Below are positions 1-12,309 of a DNA stretch of 64,000 nucleotides, piece by piece. The notes below the pieces were generated by a model. It was not told where the DNA came from, did not search any database, and saw nothing but the letters and a program-made list of their open reading frames with translations. The DNA is from Daphnia pulex. Lineage: Eukaryota; Arthropoda; Branchiopoda; Diplostraca; Daphniidae. The stretch spans positions 6,577,001 through 6,641,000 of the forward strand of contig NC_060022.1 of NCBI RefSeq assembly GCF_021134715.1. Direction: 5' to 3'. Numbering within the stretch: position 1 is the stretch's first letter; the number at the start of each line of letters is the position of its first letter. Position numbers and translations under genes: made by a program.

Positions 1-2671
1 CCGTCGAGGCTTCAACGGATAAAACTTCGGCAATTTTACTACAAGGACAAGAATCAACATTAGATGGGTACCAACAGAGTTATTAAAGAGTTATTGTGTA
101 CCTTAGTAAAGATTCGGAAGGAGCTTCACCGGACAACCATTCCTCGAGGTTGCTTTAAAAAGTAAAACATATAATTAGTAGGAAAGACAATAAACATAAA
201 TTTTTAAAAAATGTGACTACCTTAACAAAGACTCGGATGGAAATGATCTTGGGGTGTATTGTTCTGATGGCCCAAATAAAAATCGTTCCAACTGAGCTCT
301 CTCTTCATCCGTGATGACGGGCTTGCCTCCAGTTCCCAAAACGGATCCTCCTTTGATAATGGATGCTGAAAACTGATCTAGAACGTTGGGGTTCTTCAAC
401 GGGCGCTCAGAACGGCGGACTCCGTCGAAATTGGGCCTAGTGGCCGCCTGAACTTTAGAGGCAATGATGGGTGGAAGCGGCCCTTGGAAGTTTGGTGGAA
501 ACGGAAAATCAGCTTTTCCATTTATCGAGACAGGAGGTGGACCTTTGTGTATTGCATGAGGTCCATCTGCTTTTTTGTCCATTTGCAGTGGTCGAGAAAT
601 ATCTTTGCGTCGGTCCCCACCGCCCAGGAATCTTTGAAGAAGGCCCGTTAGTCCTTGATTTGGCTTGGACTGCGGTTGTAATGACGGCTGATTTTGCGCC
701 GGATTATTGCGGTTCTTTAGTTGACCCTCTTGCTGCTGTCGCTGCTGCAGCGATAACGGCTGTTCACCTTGATGTTTGTGTCCTTCTCCAGCAAAAGGTC
801 GTTGAATATGGAGTCCCGGTGGCGGTCCTTGTAGAGGTTGCGGTAGCAGCTGTTCACGGTTTTGTCCAGCTGACGGATGTCTCAGTTGAAGGAGAGGACC
901 GTTCTGAGGTTGCCAATTTAGCGATGGCCTGTTGTGAATAATATAAGAAATATGGCTGTCATTAAAATCAGTCCATTCATTTCATCGTTTCGGGAAACAA
1001 GTCAGTCACAAAATGTTTCGATCCTCATCAGTGTATTGACTGTTTTAATCTCATCGAATACTGGACAATAAATAATACTGATTGGTAAAATAGATAGTGT
1101 TCAAAGTTGCTATAGCTATACAAGCTTGATTAACAAAATTTTTCGGTTACATCGAAAACTTTTGTTCTTTGAAATCCGCTCACCTATTATTAGGAGAAGG
1201 CCCAGATGGTCCAGCAGCAATCGGCGTAGCCAGGGGAGGGGTGTTCTGCTCCTTCCGGCGGTTACCACCAAAGCTGAAAAATGCAGCCAAACCTGAAGAC
1301 TTCTTGCGAGCAGGAGGAGAAGGTGGAGGTGTGTGGGGACGAGCATTAACATCCTGGCCGTTGAAATGAGGTCGCTGCTGTTGCTGACGCTGGGAAGGAG
1401 GCGTCGGGTGCGGTCTGAATTGTTGTTGATTGAAGTGGTTCACCTGCTGCTGGTTGGCTTCGTGATTAGGAGGGAACCTCGGAACAGGTGCCGATGGTCC
1501 GGGAACAACCGGTACAACAGCCTTGGGCAACGTGATGGGAACGGGTTCTTTGGGTCTGCGGTGATCTTGTTCGGAAGCGACGAAAACGGGATCCAATGTT
1601 ACCAAACTTGGTGAATCCGTCGTGAATCTCGGATCTTCGGCAGAGATTCCTTTCCCTTGCGCGTTCTGCTGAGGCTCGACGTCAAATCCAAGCGGTGGGA
1701 TCGGCCCATCCGCATTCCGGATAGGTTTGAAACCACTCTCGAGAATGATGGTGTTTGGATTGAAAATACCGCCGATCTGGTCGTTTTGTTGTCGGTAAAA
1801 CGGAAGGTTGGAGGATGCGGACTGCTGGTTGAAAGAGTGCGACTGAACCGGAGGTGGATTGATCCTTGTTGGAATCGTTTCCTTGTTGTTGAAATGCGTG
1901 CTTTCTTGCTCGTTTGATGACGGACTCCATGCAGGTCTTTCCGGCTGCTGTGGGCAATCACGCGACCTATCCGGAGTCAACGGACGGGGTTCCGCTAAAT
2001 CGTGATTGGGTGACGATTCTTTCTGATGATTCTGCGAATTGGGTCGCTGGCGGAAGTTGGTGGAACGCTGGATGAGCTTAGTTAGTTGTTTGACAGGGCC
2101 CGCGATGGACAGGCCGGAATGAGGCTTCTGTTCTTCCGTTTTGACGTTTTGCGATGGAATTTGCCTCTGAGGGGGTTCGGTCGTTCTCACAGGAACGGGA
2201 ACGGCTTTGGTTGGCTTAACAGTGGGAGGTGTCGGAGGTGCAGTTGGGAGTGGTGCTGGATAGCGTACTGTTGGACGTTGCGGAGCTGTAGGGCGGGGTG
2301 AAGGTGACGGGCGTGGTGGTACTGTAGTACGTTGTGGCACTGGCCTTTCATCTTCTCTACCGCCAAAGCTCGACTCTTTGAAGAAATCTTCAAAATCGGT
2401 CGGGAAGTTACCCCTGAACGGATTTTCCGGGAAGAAATCGCCGCTGTCACCTGGTGTTCGAATCTCCGGCCCGAAATCAACATTGTTCGGAGAAGAGGCG
2501 GCATCCATTTTCTTGATTTCTTGGAAACGGGGTGAATCATCTTCGTAATAATCCGGATATTCCGGATACTCTTTCTGTTCGTCTTCTGAAGGCTCTTTGG
2601 GCGAGGGTTTCAACGGAGCTGATCCGGGATGGGATGGTAATGCCGAAGGACCAGATTTCGTCGAACTTTAA
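1..2671 (-). CDS. Proline/glutamine-rich protein, partial, multi-exon
   Basis: I do not recognise this protein. Four exons join in frame on the minus strand: 2671-1184, 928-221, 152-102 and 38-1 (running off the window). The introns are 255, 68 and 63 bp, all GT-AG. The first visible exon encodes an acidic Asp/Glu/Tyr-rich stretch, then long Pro/Thr/Gln/Asn-rich low-complexity sequence; the second is Gln/Asn-rich. The third exon is only 51 bp, and exons two and three both end in a PSESLL motif, which suggests exon duplication. There is no ATG at the 5' end: the frame opens after a TAA near 2673, where duplicated block A starts, so the 5' end of the gene appears cut off. A secreted or scaffold-like low-complexity protein is possible but not shown. 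Confidence 0.7.
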
Positions 2672-3291
2672 ATCTGTTAAATGACCCCTCCCAGTCCGGC
2701 AAAAAGGCCTTCACCGTGCCTCCTTACATCATCTTCCAGACCCTGGCATTGGAGCGCACCCGGAAATGGACCAAGACAAAAGAAGCGGCAGCAATAAGCC
2801 TCAACAGTCACCTGTTCGATGTCATCGTCGAGGAATTGGGACCATCACTGAACCAATTTATAAAGGCAAATCGCCTCCGAGACGATTGGTCTTCCACTAT
2901 GGATGTGTATAAAGATAAAAATCTGCTTCTAGACGACTGCTGTGTAGAAACTTTCGTCGTGCCCCACGGAACCACCAACCAAGAGGAATTGATAAACAGA
3001 CTGGAGAAAGCAATCGACGGTAGACATGCCGTATGTCACGACGAACACAGACATGTCATTGTCACAACCTTCCGTCATTGGAGCAGCGTCCAGAAAGGTA
3101 CTGAAAAAAATGACCAAGCAGACCATCACCATGAGCTAAATGAGCTTTCGCTTATTTTTACAGTTTTGACGTTTCGTTCGTTGTCTCGTCTTTCAAATTT
3201 CAATGTTCATTTCATAAAAAACCAAACAAACAAAAAAATACAAAAAACTTTCGAAAAACTATCAGATCTTAACTTTAATGACTTAACTTAA
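2669..3291 (+). pseudogene. Truncated copy of the HEPN-like gene at 15230-16399
   Basis: This stretch is a close copy of 15700-16430, beginning mid-gene at the duplication breakpoint, so the N-terminal half with its first R-x4-H motif is missing. It encodes the second half up to the RHAVCH motif. About 245 bp present in the paralogue (about 16092-16337) are then deleted, which removes the conserved tail and changes the C-terminus to unrelated residues. No start codon of its own is evident. Confidence 0.75.
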
Positions 3292-3299
3292 AAAATAGC

Positions 3300-3490
3300 T
3301 CATACCTATAGACTGCATCATGTTTCATCAACACTTTTGACGAAATTCGATGAGGCACAACTGGCACGACGATCGGACATTTTGGTTTTGAAATTTCAAG
3401 ACTTTTCGGTCGACGCTGCTGCCAGATTAGATAGAATGTTCTTTCTTTAGTTTCCAAATGACAGACTGGCCGGTGAATTGGTAGGCTTCG
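3300..3490. repeat. Dispersed about 190-bp unit E, copy 1 (inside block A)
   Basis: The conserved core includes a CGCTGCTGCCAGAT-type motif followed by AATGTTCTTTCTT and a GGCCGGTGA tail. Related copies lie at 12086-12300, 16565-16765 and 18770-18985. On the minus strand each holds, or nearly holds, a short ORF opening with Met-Ser-Asp-Arg, so it may be a duplicated 5' exon or promoter region. Confidence 0.6.
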
Positions 3491-4560
3491 GAGGCATATA
3501 ACTAACTACCCACCCATTAAATTACGATCAAGATTCAGAAAAAAATATTTCTGAAGCAAATAAAAAAACCTACAATGTTCAAAGTTCAATCCCTTTCATC
3601 GATTCATTAAAAACGCAGAGCCCAATCACACACTTGAACAATAAGAAAACCATGAACGTTGGCGGTGACTCGAAATTGTTTTACAAAAACGGGAAAATTC
3701 ACGGCACCATAAACAGGGAAACCCTATTTCTCGTTTAACACGAAAACTATAAGTCAAGTGTCGATCACTTCTTGACTTTATAATTCCAAGCCATCAACTC
3801 ATATGACTCGAATATCAAGTAAAAAAGGGCACAAATTCCGAGAGTATCAACTTTAAAATACTGTAACGGGAAAATGGACAAGAAAAAATGAATCAAACAA
3901 CATTAGTATTTTCCCGTATTTTCCTATCCACCTCGTGTCTCTCAGCAAACAAAATCGCATTTCAAAGATTCATCGGTCATCCCGACTTTCAATGTCAGCA
4001 CGTTGATATACTCGCACAGACTGGTCCCATGTGAATAACTAACTGTCTGGAAAAGAACTGTCAATCTCTTTGCGATTGTATAGAAACCGCCATACTTTTA
4101 CTACGGCATGAATGGAAATCTCGTCGATAAATAGAACAAATGAGCAACAACTCGGCCGAAAAACATTTCCCCTTTCCGATTCTTCCTTTTTCAACAACAA
4201 GAAAATTAAAAAAAAAAAAAAAAAACGAAACAAAAAACAAATGATTCCCATTCCCGAACCTGTCTTCACAGTTCTCCATGAAATGCACCAAACTTTCAAG
4301 TAGGCAAACAAGAGCACTCGATCTCATAAGTGACTGGGGCTCGCTTTCATCTTATCGAAACGTCACCAGTCACATTTCATAATATGCTTCCTAGCCACCA
4401 ACGCACACTTTCCGAATCAAACGTAGCTACAGAAAGAGAATTTCAACGGCGTCCTACCTTGGAGGTGACTACTGGACGGCGGATCGGGGTGCTCCATCCG
4501 AAGTGAATCTTGTCGTTAGCAGACATCATGAGGTGGAAATCAAAGTAGGGAATTTGTTGA

Positions 4561-5514
4561 TTATGACACAGTCAGAATTCCCATCTTCTCTCCATGGTAA
4601 TACATTTTTACAGGTTGCCACCAACGTATTTCTAAAAGCCACAAAATTCGAAAAATCAGTAAAAAAGTTGCTTTGCGATGGAACAGTAAAAATGATTTAA
4701 CCTGGTTTCGTGTGAAGAAGACTAAAAAGCAAAGTGGAGATTTAAACCCATTTTCGAATTCTATGTCCAGAAAATCAGCTGAATTACAGTCCAGGCATTC
4801 CACTATATCCAAATTGAAAATCTCGTTCTTAATGGTTAATGGATTTTGTTTGTTTCTTCAATGCTTCCAATCGCGGCTCCATCACATTTTCCTTAATACA
4901 AAAAGGTTGATAAAAGAATTTTTACGTGAGGAATAAGGAAACGTAATGATTAATTACTTTGACAAAAGCGATGTGTTGGAAAACGTTCATTTTCGTAATG
5001 TCTTGACCGTTGCATCGGACAGCATCGCAGATGACAAACGTCAGTTTTCCGGCATTATTTTCAGCATCCTTTTCCCTGGTAAAGATGCCGTCGAGGACAG
5101 TGTCGGTAATTGCTCGACCATCAATGGAGATGAATTGAACGGCACGATCAGTGTCCACGCGGAAGAAGTATTGACGAGTCATGTTCTCCAAGGAAGTTTG
5201 GCCGGAAGAGTCGATGTAAAGTAGAAAACGCGATCCGGATGGTTTAGGCATCATAAATGAGGATTCGACTGGACCTGCTGGATATTTTCCATGGATCATG
5301 GAGTGGCCCACAAGGCTGAGAAGAAAGTGTATTCAAAACCACGGGCTCCAGCAAATTTGCCCAGCAGGACCTTCATCTGTCGGACCTGTTGAAAATCTCT
5401 AACGAGACTGACTCCCTCAACAGTTTCATCCTCCATAAAGTGGATGTCAGGTGCCTTGGTTACGATAGCCTGTGATTGATTGATGTGATAACCAGTGAAA
5501 TAATACCCAAACAA
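4561..5514 (-). pseudogene. mRNA capping enzyme (guanylyltransferase domain) fragment, broken
   Basis: The minus strand encodes pieces of the GTP:RNA guanylyltransferase domain of mRNA capping enzyme. A KPSGSR segment sits at the motif I (KxDGxR) position, and TDTVLDGIF resembles motif III. FVICDAVRCNGQDIT matches the segment after motif III, and NSADFLD fits the start of the C-terminal OB-fold region. The motif I aspartate is serine here. The reading frame is broken near 5250-5300, between the upstream part (5514-5296) and the catalytic part (5311-4922). The stretch 4563-5170 is duplicated at 13283-13873. It is an intron-containing remnant, not a retrocopy. Confidence 0.75.
4563..5170. repeat. 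Segmental duplication block B, copy 1
   Basis: Matches 13283-13873 in the same orientation, covering the catalytic and OB-fold exons of the capping enzyme remnant. The two copies part company just after the shared GTGTCCACGCGGA. Confidence 0.85.
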
Positions 5515-5519
5515 AATAA

Positions 5520-6140
5520 AGGCAAATCGGAAGGTTAAGCTTTATCAAAATGTGCTTTAAACATCATACATTTTACCAGTGCTGTTTTGCTTTCTCTATT
5601 GACTATATTGTGCACAATACAAGACTTTTTACTAATGGAAGTTGCCGATGATTTCCTTGTAGTTGTTTACCCTGGTTGTTGCGTTTGTTGAAGGAGAACA
5701 AGCTCCGAAAATTTCTAAATTGGGTAACGACGGTCTAACGGAACTTGTTTTTTTTTCTGGATCCACTACGATTCATTTTAAAATAATTATGAAAATAAAC
5801 AGCGACAAGTATTACAAAATCAGCTTTCAGCATGTGCTTCAGCCACCACGTCTTTCCTTACCGCTATATCACTCAGTAAATCAACAGAGAGCATGCAGAG
5901 ACAGGCAGACAGCACAGCATCTAATTCGGGAGTATCTAATTTGCGCGAAATAACGTCAGCGCCTAACAAACACACTAATTTGCGCAGAATTCAATTGTGC
6001 GAGCGCGCGAAAAAAAAAAGGAAAACGATAAGGCGGAGTCTAAATGGATAACATTTCTTCAACTTGTTGGGACTGACGATTGGAATTTGTACGTCTGGGG
6101 TAAATTATTTTTTGCAGTTGTGATTCTTACACTGGAATTA
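5520..6140. other. No gene seen
   Basis: AT-rich sequence without a convincing reading frame, RNA gene or repeat. A purine-rich stretch with GCGAGCGCGCG lies near 6000. Confidence 0.5.
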
Positions 6141-6149
6141 CCCGGATTT

Positions 6150-6385
6150 ACAGAATCGCTTTAAATAAGAACTGGAATCATCCGTTCCGTCCTGACGATC
6201 CTTTTCTCCGTCGCATCGCCAGTAGAGCGGAATGCAACGATTGTCTTTGCCTCCGCAACAATGTTGTCCTTAAAAATACAACGAAATTTTGAATAAGAAT
6301 TATTAACGATGAATTTAATTGCATTATGTTAAAACACTCACCTGCGGTGCAGTTGGCCCCAATGAAAGTCGTCTTCAAACGTGAA
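6150..6385 (-). pseudogene. LDL-receptor class A repeat exon, orphan
   Basis: The minus strand has an exon (about 6268-6175) after a plausible acceptor, with pattern C-C-G-G[17 protein letters not shown], typical of an LDL-receptor class A module. The cysteine usually found after E-x-D is arginine, and the frame stops soon after. The preceding segment ends with a GTGAGT donor near 6343. It may derive from an LRP-type receptor, as does the remnant at 30.7-31.8 kb. Confidence 0.5.
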
Positions 6386-6834
6386 TGCAGGCTTAGGCTG
6401 GATCGTTATCATTCGCTTTAAAGTAAATAGCTCAGATATTGAATTGAAACGGACCGCTTTGGAAAAAATAATAGAAAACAAATCCAATAAATGTGAGGAC
6501 CGATTAAGACAAGTGGCTTTTACCTAAATCTGGACACATGGACCAGCAATCAATCAATCCCACCATGAAAAGGGACATTATGTACTGGGCTTCAACCATG
6601 TTGGAACAAAAATAAATTATTTCAAAAAAGCTCGGCGTCTTGCATTTATCATTTGGAATTTGTTATGTTCACACGGCCACTATTAGGCATCACGGGTCGG
6701 CCAACAGACCCGGTGGAAGACGACTTGATACCATCAAGCATGATGTTACTTGCTACATTTTTTCTACAGCCAACTATGCGTTAGACGATAACTGGTACCC
6801 GTAAGGAAATCTCAACCCAACCCCAAGAGACTCT

Positions 6835-7115
6835 TTTTACGTGCAACAACCCCTTAGCCAATCCCCAGCTAGGGACCCATAGTTTAAACTGCCCAAGTGT
6901 GTCCACCGCACTACGGCGATGGCCTGCCCTGGCTGTAGCAATTTGTTGAAACAGTTGACGCTACATAATCGCTTCCCGAGGGAGCCACAGCGGCTGTATG
7001 AGCAACTAACAATTCTCACTCGGGGGATCGAACCCTGGTCTCATCGTGCACCACTGCACTATAATCATACATGACGCCTTATCCAATACACCCACTCGCT
7101 CCCTCTTAATAATAG
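6835..7115 (-). repeat. tRNA-derived SINE-like element
   Basis: The minus strand carries a B-box-like GGGTTCGATCCCCC with an A-box-like segment upstream. A body follows containing GTTGCTCATACAGCCGCT, which recurs with small changes in the element at 33110-33370. That points to a polymerase III SINE family. Confidence 0.5.
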
Positions 7116-7119
7116 AAAA

Positions 7120-7660
7120 AGAAAATGCTTTTGTATTTCAGTGGATGATGAGCAATCATGGAATAATCGGGTGTATCGATGATGAATCGATATCGATACT
7201 GTAAAATGTAAACACACGCCGTGAAACAAAAATGCGGCGAATTTAAAAAGAGGCGCACAAAAAAGCCCAAACTGCTCTGGCTATAGTCGATGGCCGCCGA
7301 CCCGGATCACTTCCTGCGGCCTATGTTGATTGAAATTTAATAAAAAAATTCTTTCAGTTGTCCCTAGAATTCGATATTTATGCCACTTCACTGTATTTAA
7401 TGTTAAAATTTTAGTTCGCGTTTCAGCCTTAAAAAAAATACTACGTAAGTAGTTGGTCGCCCGACCCGGATCTATTTGAGTCGTTTTTTTAATTTTAAAA
7501 TTGCAGTTTAAAAAATTACAAAAGGTACAGCTTGATTCAAAGTACCTAATCACAACAGTCAAAGAATTTTGTCCGAGGCGAAACAAAGACAACAACAACA
7601 ACACACTCCATTTGCTTGTGTCTCAATAATTCAAGCGAAAGGTAAATCGACCCAATGACT
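7120..7660. other. No gene seen
   Basis: AT-rich non-coding sequence. The short motif CCGACCCGGATC occurs twice, near 7299 and 7460. No gene or recognisable repeat boundary is supported. Confidence 0.45.
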
Positions 7661-7669
7661 TTACTAATC

Positions 7670-8776
7670 CTACAGGGAGGGGATCAGTGCCGATTGGAAA
7701 GACAACTACGAAAAGAACGCACTGCATGACTTGTGCTTTTAAAAAAATTTAAGCGACAAATTAACAGAGGCAATAAAATTAATAATGGGACATGACTTTA
7801 AACACGAACGGAGCGAGTAAAGTCGGCCTACTCATAGAAGTATTGTCACCTATGAGCCAGAAATCGAAACCACAGCCGGGGTAGGGCAACTGCAATCGCA
7901 ATCCTCTCGTCATTGAACTAAACCTCAGCCTCTCATAGTCTTACGCGGCGCTACAGACGACACAAGCAGTCACGTAATCAGCAAAGCAATGCTGACGTTT
8001 TCAGTGGGTCTACGAAATTAGCCCAAGCACATTCTTTACGGGTTTCCACATTTCTATTGTTTCATCAAAGCAAAATCTAGGCTAAAGAAGTAGAGATCAC
8101 AAAAACATGATCAGAATATATAAGATTCCAAACGAAAACACCGACAAATTCAACTGCTCGTTAAACTGGCGACTTCTCAAAATAATTGTTAAATAAGTCA
8201 AAATTTTAAATAAAAATAAAATCCAAATCAAAAATTAGCTGCGCGAGTAGGCCTACTCTATCTGCAGCTAGAAAGAACTTGTATAATCGTTTGGACGTGA
8301 GGGAGGTAAAAGTTGTGGATGTTAACTCGAATGATGATTACAATCAGACGTCGTTAAACTACGCTTGTTGGTGGTCAGATATTCCGGCCGACGTGTTCAA
8401 AATTATTTTGGAGAAATCAACTGATGTCAACGGACAAGATCAAATTGGAAGGACTGCTCTCATTGTGGCTTGAATTAGTAAAAACAAAGTCGCCACCGAA
8501 GAACTGTTTAAATATAACCGGAAACGTGTGGACGGAACAGAAGAGTGTGTGGACGTTAACGTTAGGAAAAACAAGGATGATTCTGCCCTTCACTGGGCTG
8601 CTGCATGGCCAAACATTCCCGTTCCGTTATTCCAGGCAATTCTAGATAAAACCGCAAATGCCAACGCTAACGACGATAGTGGGAGTAATGCGTTGGATTT
8701 CGCATGGAAATATAAATTAAAGATGGCAGTTGAATTATTAGGCAAATGCCAAAAAAAAACGAATAAAAATAAATGA
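7670..8776 (+). pseudogene. Ankyrin-repeat protein remnant
   Basis: Two exon-like stretches encode ankyrin repeats. At 7670-7800 the motif NALHDLC is followed by an in-frame TAA. At 8265-8776 come TSLNYAC, GRTALIVA, SALHWAAAW and a final NALDFAW repeat. In the second stretch the frame is continuous except for one TGA at 8471-8473, directly after GRTALIVA; the repeat pattern resumes in the same frame. An acceptor-like CTGCAG precedes 8271. This is probably an unprocessed pseudogene of an arthropod ankyrin-repeat protein. Confidence 0.65.
8127..8215. repeat. Duplication block C, copy 1
   Basis: The first 60 or so bases after ACGAAAACACCGACAAATTC match 13885-13950 closely, then diverge into A-rich sequence. 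The block sits upstream of the ankyrin exon here, but directly abuts the truncated capping enzyme fragment at 13.88 kb. Confidence 0.75.
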
Positions 8777-8779
8777 AAC

Positions 8780-9420
8780 GATTTTCTTTTCATTATGTGA
8801 TATTTCCTGTAACTATCTGCCCTCTGTGGGATGAAGTAAAAGGTTTTTTCCACCCAAATCAAATCTAAAAAAACCTTTGAATGCGTGATAGTATTCAACT
8901 TAGATTCGGCCTTGAAACTTCTAATCGATTTTCGTCGCAAAGATGTACTAGAGTATACGAAATACAAAATAATTTAATGTCGACAATACCCTTTCACTTG
9001 AAAAACCCATTAATTTATTAAAATAAAATCTCACCTCCACCAAACGAACGCAATTTGACCGTGGACGTTAAACTGCTGATCGCTCAACCGGTTCAAATAA
9101 ACAGATTAGACCAATTTAAAAACAAAATTAGAATGATTCCCCAAGGCATGATGATGATGAATACAAGTTAGAGAACACTTCGAATAAATTCCCAAACCCA
9201 GTCGTTAAGGCAGGGCGAATCTATGCCAATCTATTTACCCCAGGCGGAGCATGAAAATTAAAAATGTGAAAAAACGACCGCTTTTAAAAACAGTTGATTG
9301 GTTCGAGGATCGAAAAGACAGGCTTCAGCAGAAGAGACCCAGCAGTCAACAATCATCCATCAAAATTCAAAAGTGCTCGATCACAAAAAGGGGAAAATAG
9401 CAACTGACCTTTCATAGGCG
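8780..9420. other. No gene seen
   Basis: Non-coding, AT-rich. No RNA gene or supported ORF. Confidence 0.45.
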
Positions 9421-9429
9421 TTGCTTCTC

Positions 9430-9973
9430 GTCGTGGAACTTTACTGGAACAGGTTCAAATTGCCAATGCGCTTTTCCGGATGAAATATGTCCCCGTCTCC
9501 TGGCAGCAACACTAAAAGAAGCATAGAAGAATTCAAATGAGTCAAAGCACTTCCAAATTCATGTACATTCCAATACATTCATCAATAACCTATTTGCTAT
9601 TGAATTGACCCAGTGAATTCGTTTGTTAGCGACTTACTAATGACCAGGCAGTTGGCAAGAACACGATAAATTAACTCCCTGCCGAATAAAGTTTTCAAAA
9701 AATGCGTAACTCAAATAAATGTTGCATAACTCGAGGACAAAATAGACAGGCAGCGATGTTGAAAAGTTGGTCAACAAGTAGCCACAAGACCAAAGTGGTC
9801 GATCACCAAAAGGGATAAAGGGCAATTTACCTTTAATAATCTTTCTCATCGTAGAATACCATTGATGAGACACAATCTGTCGATGCATCAAACTGCGAAA
9901 GGGTCCAATCAGAAGTGTAATTACAGACACGACCTACACTCACCGGGGCTAATTCTTCATTGACGACAGCCAT
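9430..9973 (-). other. Possible short-exon gene start, unrecognised
   Basis: On the minus strand an ATG at 9973 opens a 10-codon exon (9973-9944) ending at a GTGAGTG donor. Downstream (about 9890-9831) is an exon-like segment ending AAAG/GTAAAT, and a diverged version of that segment ends AAAG/GTCAGT near 9410, suggesting a tandem exon duplication. In the duplicate at 17.99 kb the start ATG has become ATT. No protein family is recognisable. Confidence 0.3.
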
Positions 9974-10778
9974 TTTAAGGAAGCTGGGTCACGATCAATT
10001 GTCAAACAAAAAAGTGTGGACTGCAGCCCCCGGCATGAAGAACACAAAGGCAAACATTCCTCGTCGTCTCTTGAATGTTACAACGACGATGCCGTCCTCT
10101 TTCCTATGGGCTACCAAGATAACATACTTGGGACTCTTCCGGAATTGGTAACCCGTTGGGACGTTCGGCAGTTGTTTCTATCATTGCCAGAGGCAAAAAG
10201 GATTAGAAGGGGAAGTTTATTCAAAGAATTAAACACTTATAACTATATAAACGTACCTCATAGCTTCTGACTTTCTGAGATTGGTGCCAAAATCAATCAG
10301 CGATGGAAACATCATCCTTCATGAGAAGGCAAGGATCTAAAAGTTTTGATTGTAAGAGCCTACAGCCTGCTAGACAAATTAGCAATTAGCAGAACAATTG
10401 AAGACCAAGGAGATTAACAGAATATTCAATTACCTTGTGTTAAGCTTTGGGGCTTGAAGAACCTCAAGCAAAAATAAAAGGCGGAAATCCTGTAGGAAAA
10501 CAAACAAGTTAAATTTTGAGTCTGCAGGCCGAGGACAGGCACACTACACATGCAATGCTTTCATGCCTTTCCAGTTGATTAAGATGCTGGCTGTCCTTTA
10601 CAAAAATCACTGCACTAATAATTAATTCAAAGCATTAAAAATAGTCTAAGAAAAGTACCTTCATGGCATTTGCAGACTGCAGTAGACAGTAGGACTATAG
10701 GCATACTAGAGGATTAATCATAAAGAAATTTAGCACATAGATCTGGACCACTTTACCCCTTTAATTCTAACTGTTAAT

Positions 10779-12077
10779 GGAAAAAGTCTAGTTTAGTGAC
10801 CTAAATCTACACTCTTTTGCTACAGAACAACACCCCAACACTACACTACTACATTGGTAAACTACACTATCACACTAAATAAGCGCACTACATTACTGCA
10901 TTACATCACTACACTACATCATAACACCAAATCACTATACACTCACAGTAAACATTACAGAAGCTACACGCAAAACCGACTTTTAAAACAATTTTACATG
11001 AACCTAAATCTTGATTTTACGATTCTTTACTTTAACCCTTAAGATAACTGATAAAGGAGACAAAAATTAACCATTTAGGCATTTACATTTACATCAAACC
11101 AATTGATTTTAACAAAATTCCAAAGTCTACTAATTTAAAAAAAATATTGTTATAAATTCTTAACTGATGAAGAGAGGCAGACATAACAAATGTGCAACTA
11201 ATCAAATTGATTTTAACAATATTCCCCAAGTTTTTTAACATGTACCTTTAACTAAAGAACAGGAATTGCCCACCACATTGCTGGACGAACAAGCTCATAC
11301 TGATTTTTTTTTCTTTTTGTTAGAGGGGCGTTTTTTTGCGTTGTCAATTTTTGTTTAATACGCAAAGGTGGGAAGGGAGATCAACGGCAAACGAGAAAGC
11401 TATTTAAGCAAAATATTCAAATTTATCTCCCCCAGCCTCTTTTTCCAGAACTAGTAAATCGACTTCTTCGCCACCAACAGCGTTGCCTAGTGAGAATGTA
11501 TTTGTTCCCATTTAGAATTTCACTGGAAAAAAAAATCGAAATAACATATATTTCGACGACTGCAATTACTTCCCCGGGATTTCTTTTTTTGCATTTGAAT
11601 TTTCAACTTAAAAAATGTACATTGTTTGGAGTAATTGTAATTTAAAGGGGGGTAAGTAAAATGTTAAATTTCGCTATTGTCAACATGGCAGGGCTGCAAA
11701 TCGTCTGCTGATCACCCCCCATTTGATTTTTGATATTAGCGAGGTAAAGACCTCTTGTCTTGATTTGTTTAAAGTTGAATTCTAATTATATTCTTCTACT
11801 TTCTTGTTTCCTACAGTAGTTTAATAATTAGCTACACCAGTTTTCTTAGTAATTTTTCGGTAAAGTTGAATTGTGTCGGTCGTGGTGATGTGGTGTTGTG
11901 ATTAGGTAGTGTAATGTAATTAAGTGTAAAATGTAGTGTTCAATCATCGATGTAGTGTGGTATTGTAGGGTGATACTGTTAGGTGATATTGTGATAGTGT
12001 GATGTTATGCCGCTGTGTTGTGGTGTTGTGCTGTAACAAAAGAGTGTAGATTTAGGTCACTAAACTAGACTTTTACC
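10779..12077. mobile_element. Long-inverted-repeat (foldback) DNA element with 8-bp target duplication
   Basis: The ends are inverted copies of GG(A/T)AAAAGTCTAGTTTAG, continuing inward through CCTAAATCTACACTCTTTTG. They pass into arms of at least 190 bp rich in ACACTAC on the left and the complementary GTAGTGT on the right. The 8-bp direct repeat CTGTTAAT flanks it (10771-10778 and 12078-12085), and the duplicate block at 18762-18769 has a single CTATCAAT with no insert. No transposase ORF is visible, so it is non-autonomous. An 8-bp target site fits hAT or P superfamilies; the family is not assigned. Confidence 0.8.
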
Positions 12078-12085
12078 CTGTTAAT

Positions 12086-12300
12086 CGCGAACTTAATTTA
12101 AACAAACCTTTCATTCATACTGCATCACTTTTTATCATCTACTACACTTTTGATGTTCAAGTTAGGAGAGACGAGACGATCAGACATCTTGTTATCGACA
12201 TTTCTTCTACTGTCTTCGTAGACGCCGCTGCCAGATGAAATAAATGTTTTTTCTTGTAAATCCAAATGGCCGGTGAGCAGTGACCAGTGAGAGCAGATAA
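12086..12300. repeat. Dispersed unit E, copy 2
   Basis: About 215 bp closely related to 18770-18985 and more distantly to 3300-3490 and 16565-16765. The minus strand contains a short ORF beginning MSDRLVS. Confidence 0.6.
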
Positions 12301-12309
12301 AGACCACGA

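Larger units (their letters stand above)
2669..4553. repeat. Segmental duplication block A, copy 1
   Basis: The sequence matches 15700-17840 in the same orientation with scattered substitutions and small indels, plus one deletion of about 245 bp inside the gene fragment. The left edge is sharp against the proline-rich gene at about 2669. The right edge, at about 4553, abuts block B. Apart from the gene fragment the block looks non-coding; the long poly-A run near 4208 is absent from copy 2. Confidence 0.85.
9905..12300. repeat. Duplication block D/E, copy 1, split by a foldback element
   Basis: Sequence 9905-10778 plus 12086-12300 matches 17947-18985 collinearly. The 1.3-kb element at 10779-12077 is missing from the other copy, so it inserted after duplication or only in this copy. 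The block is mostly non-coding. Confidence 0.8.

Noticed and set aside
471-941. Long plus-strand ORF of 156 codons
   Set aside because: It is the antisense of the Gln-rich exon, which joins in frame to its neighbours through good splice sites on the minus strand.
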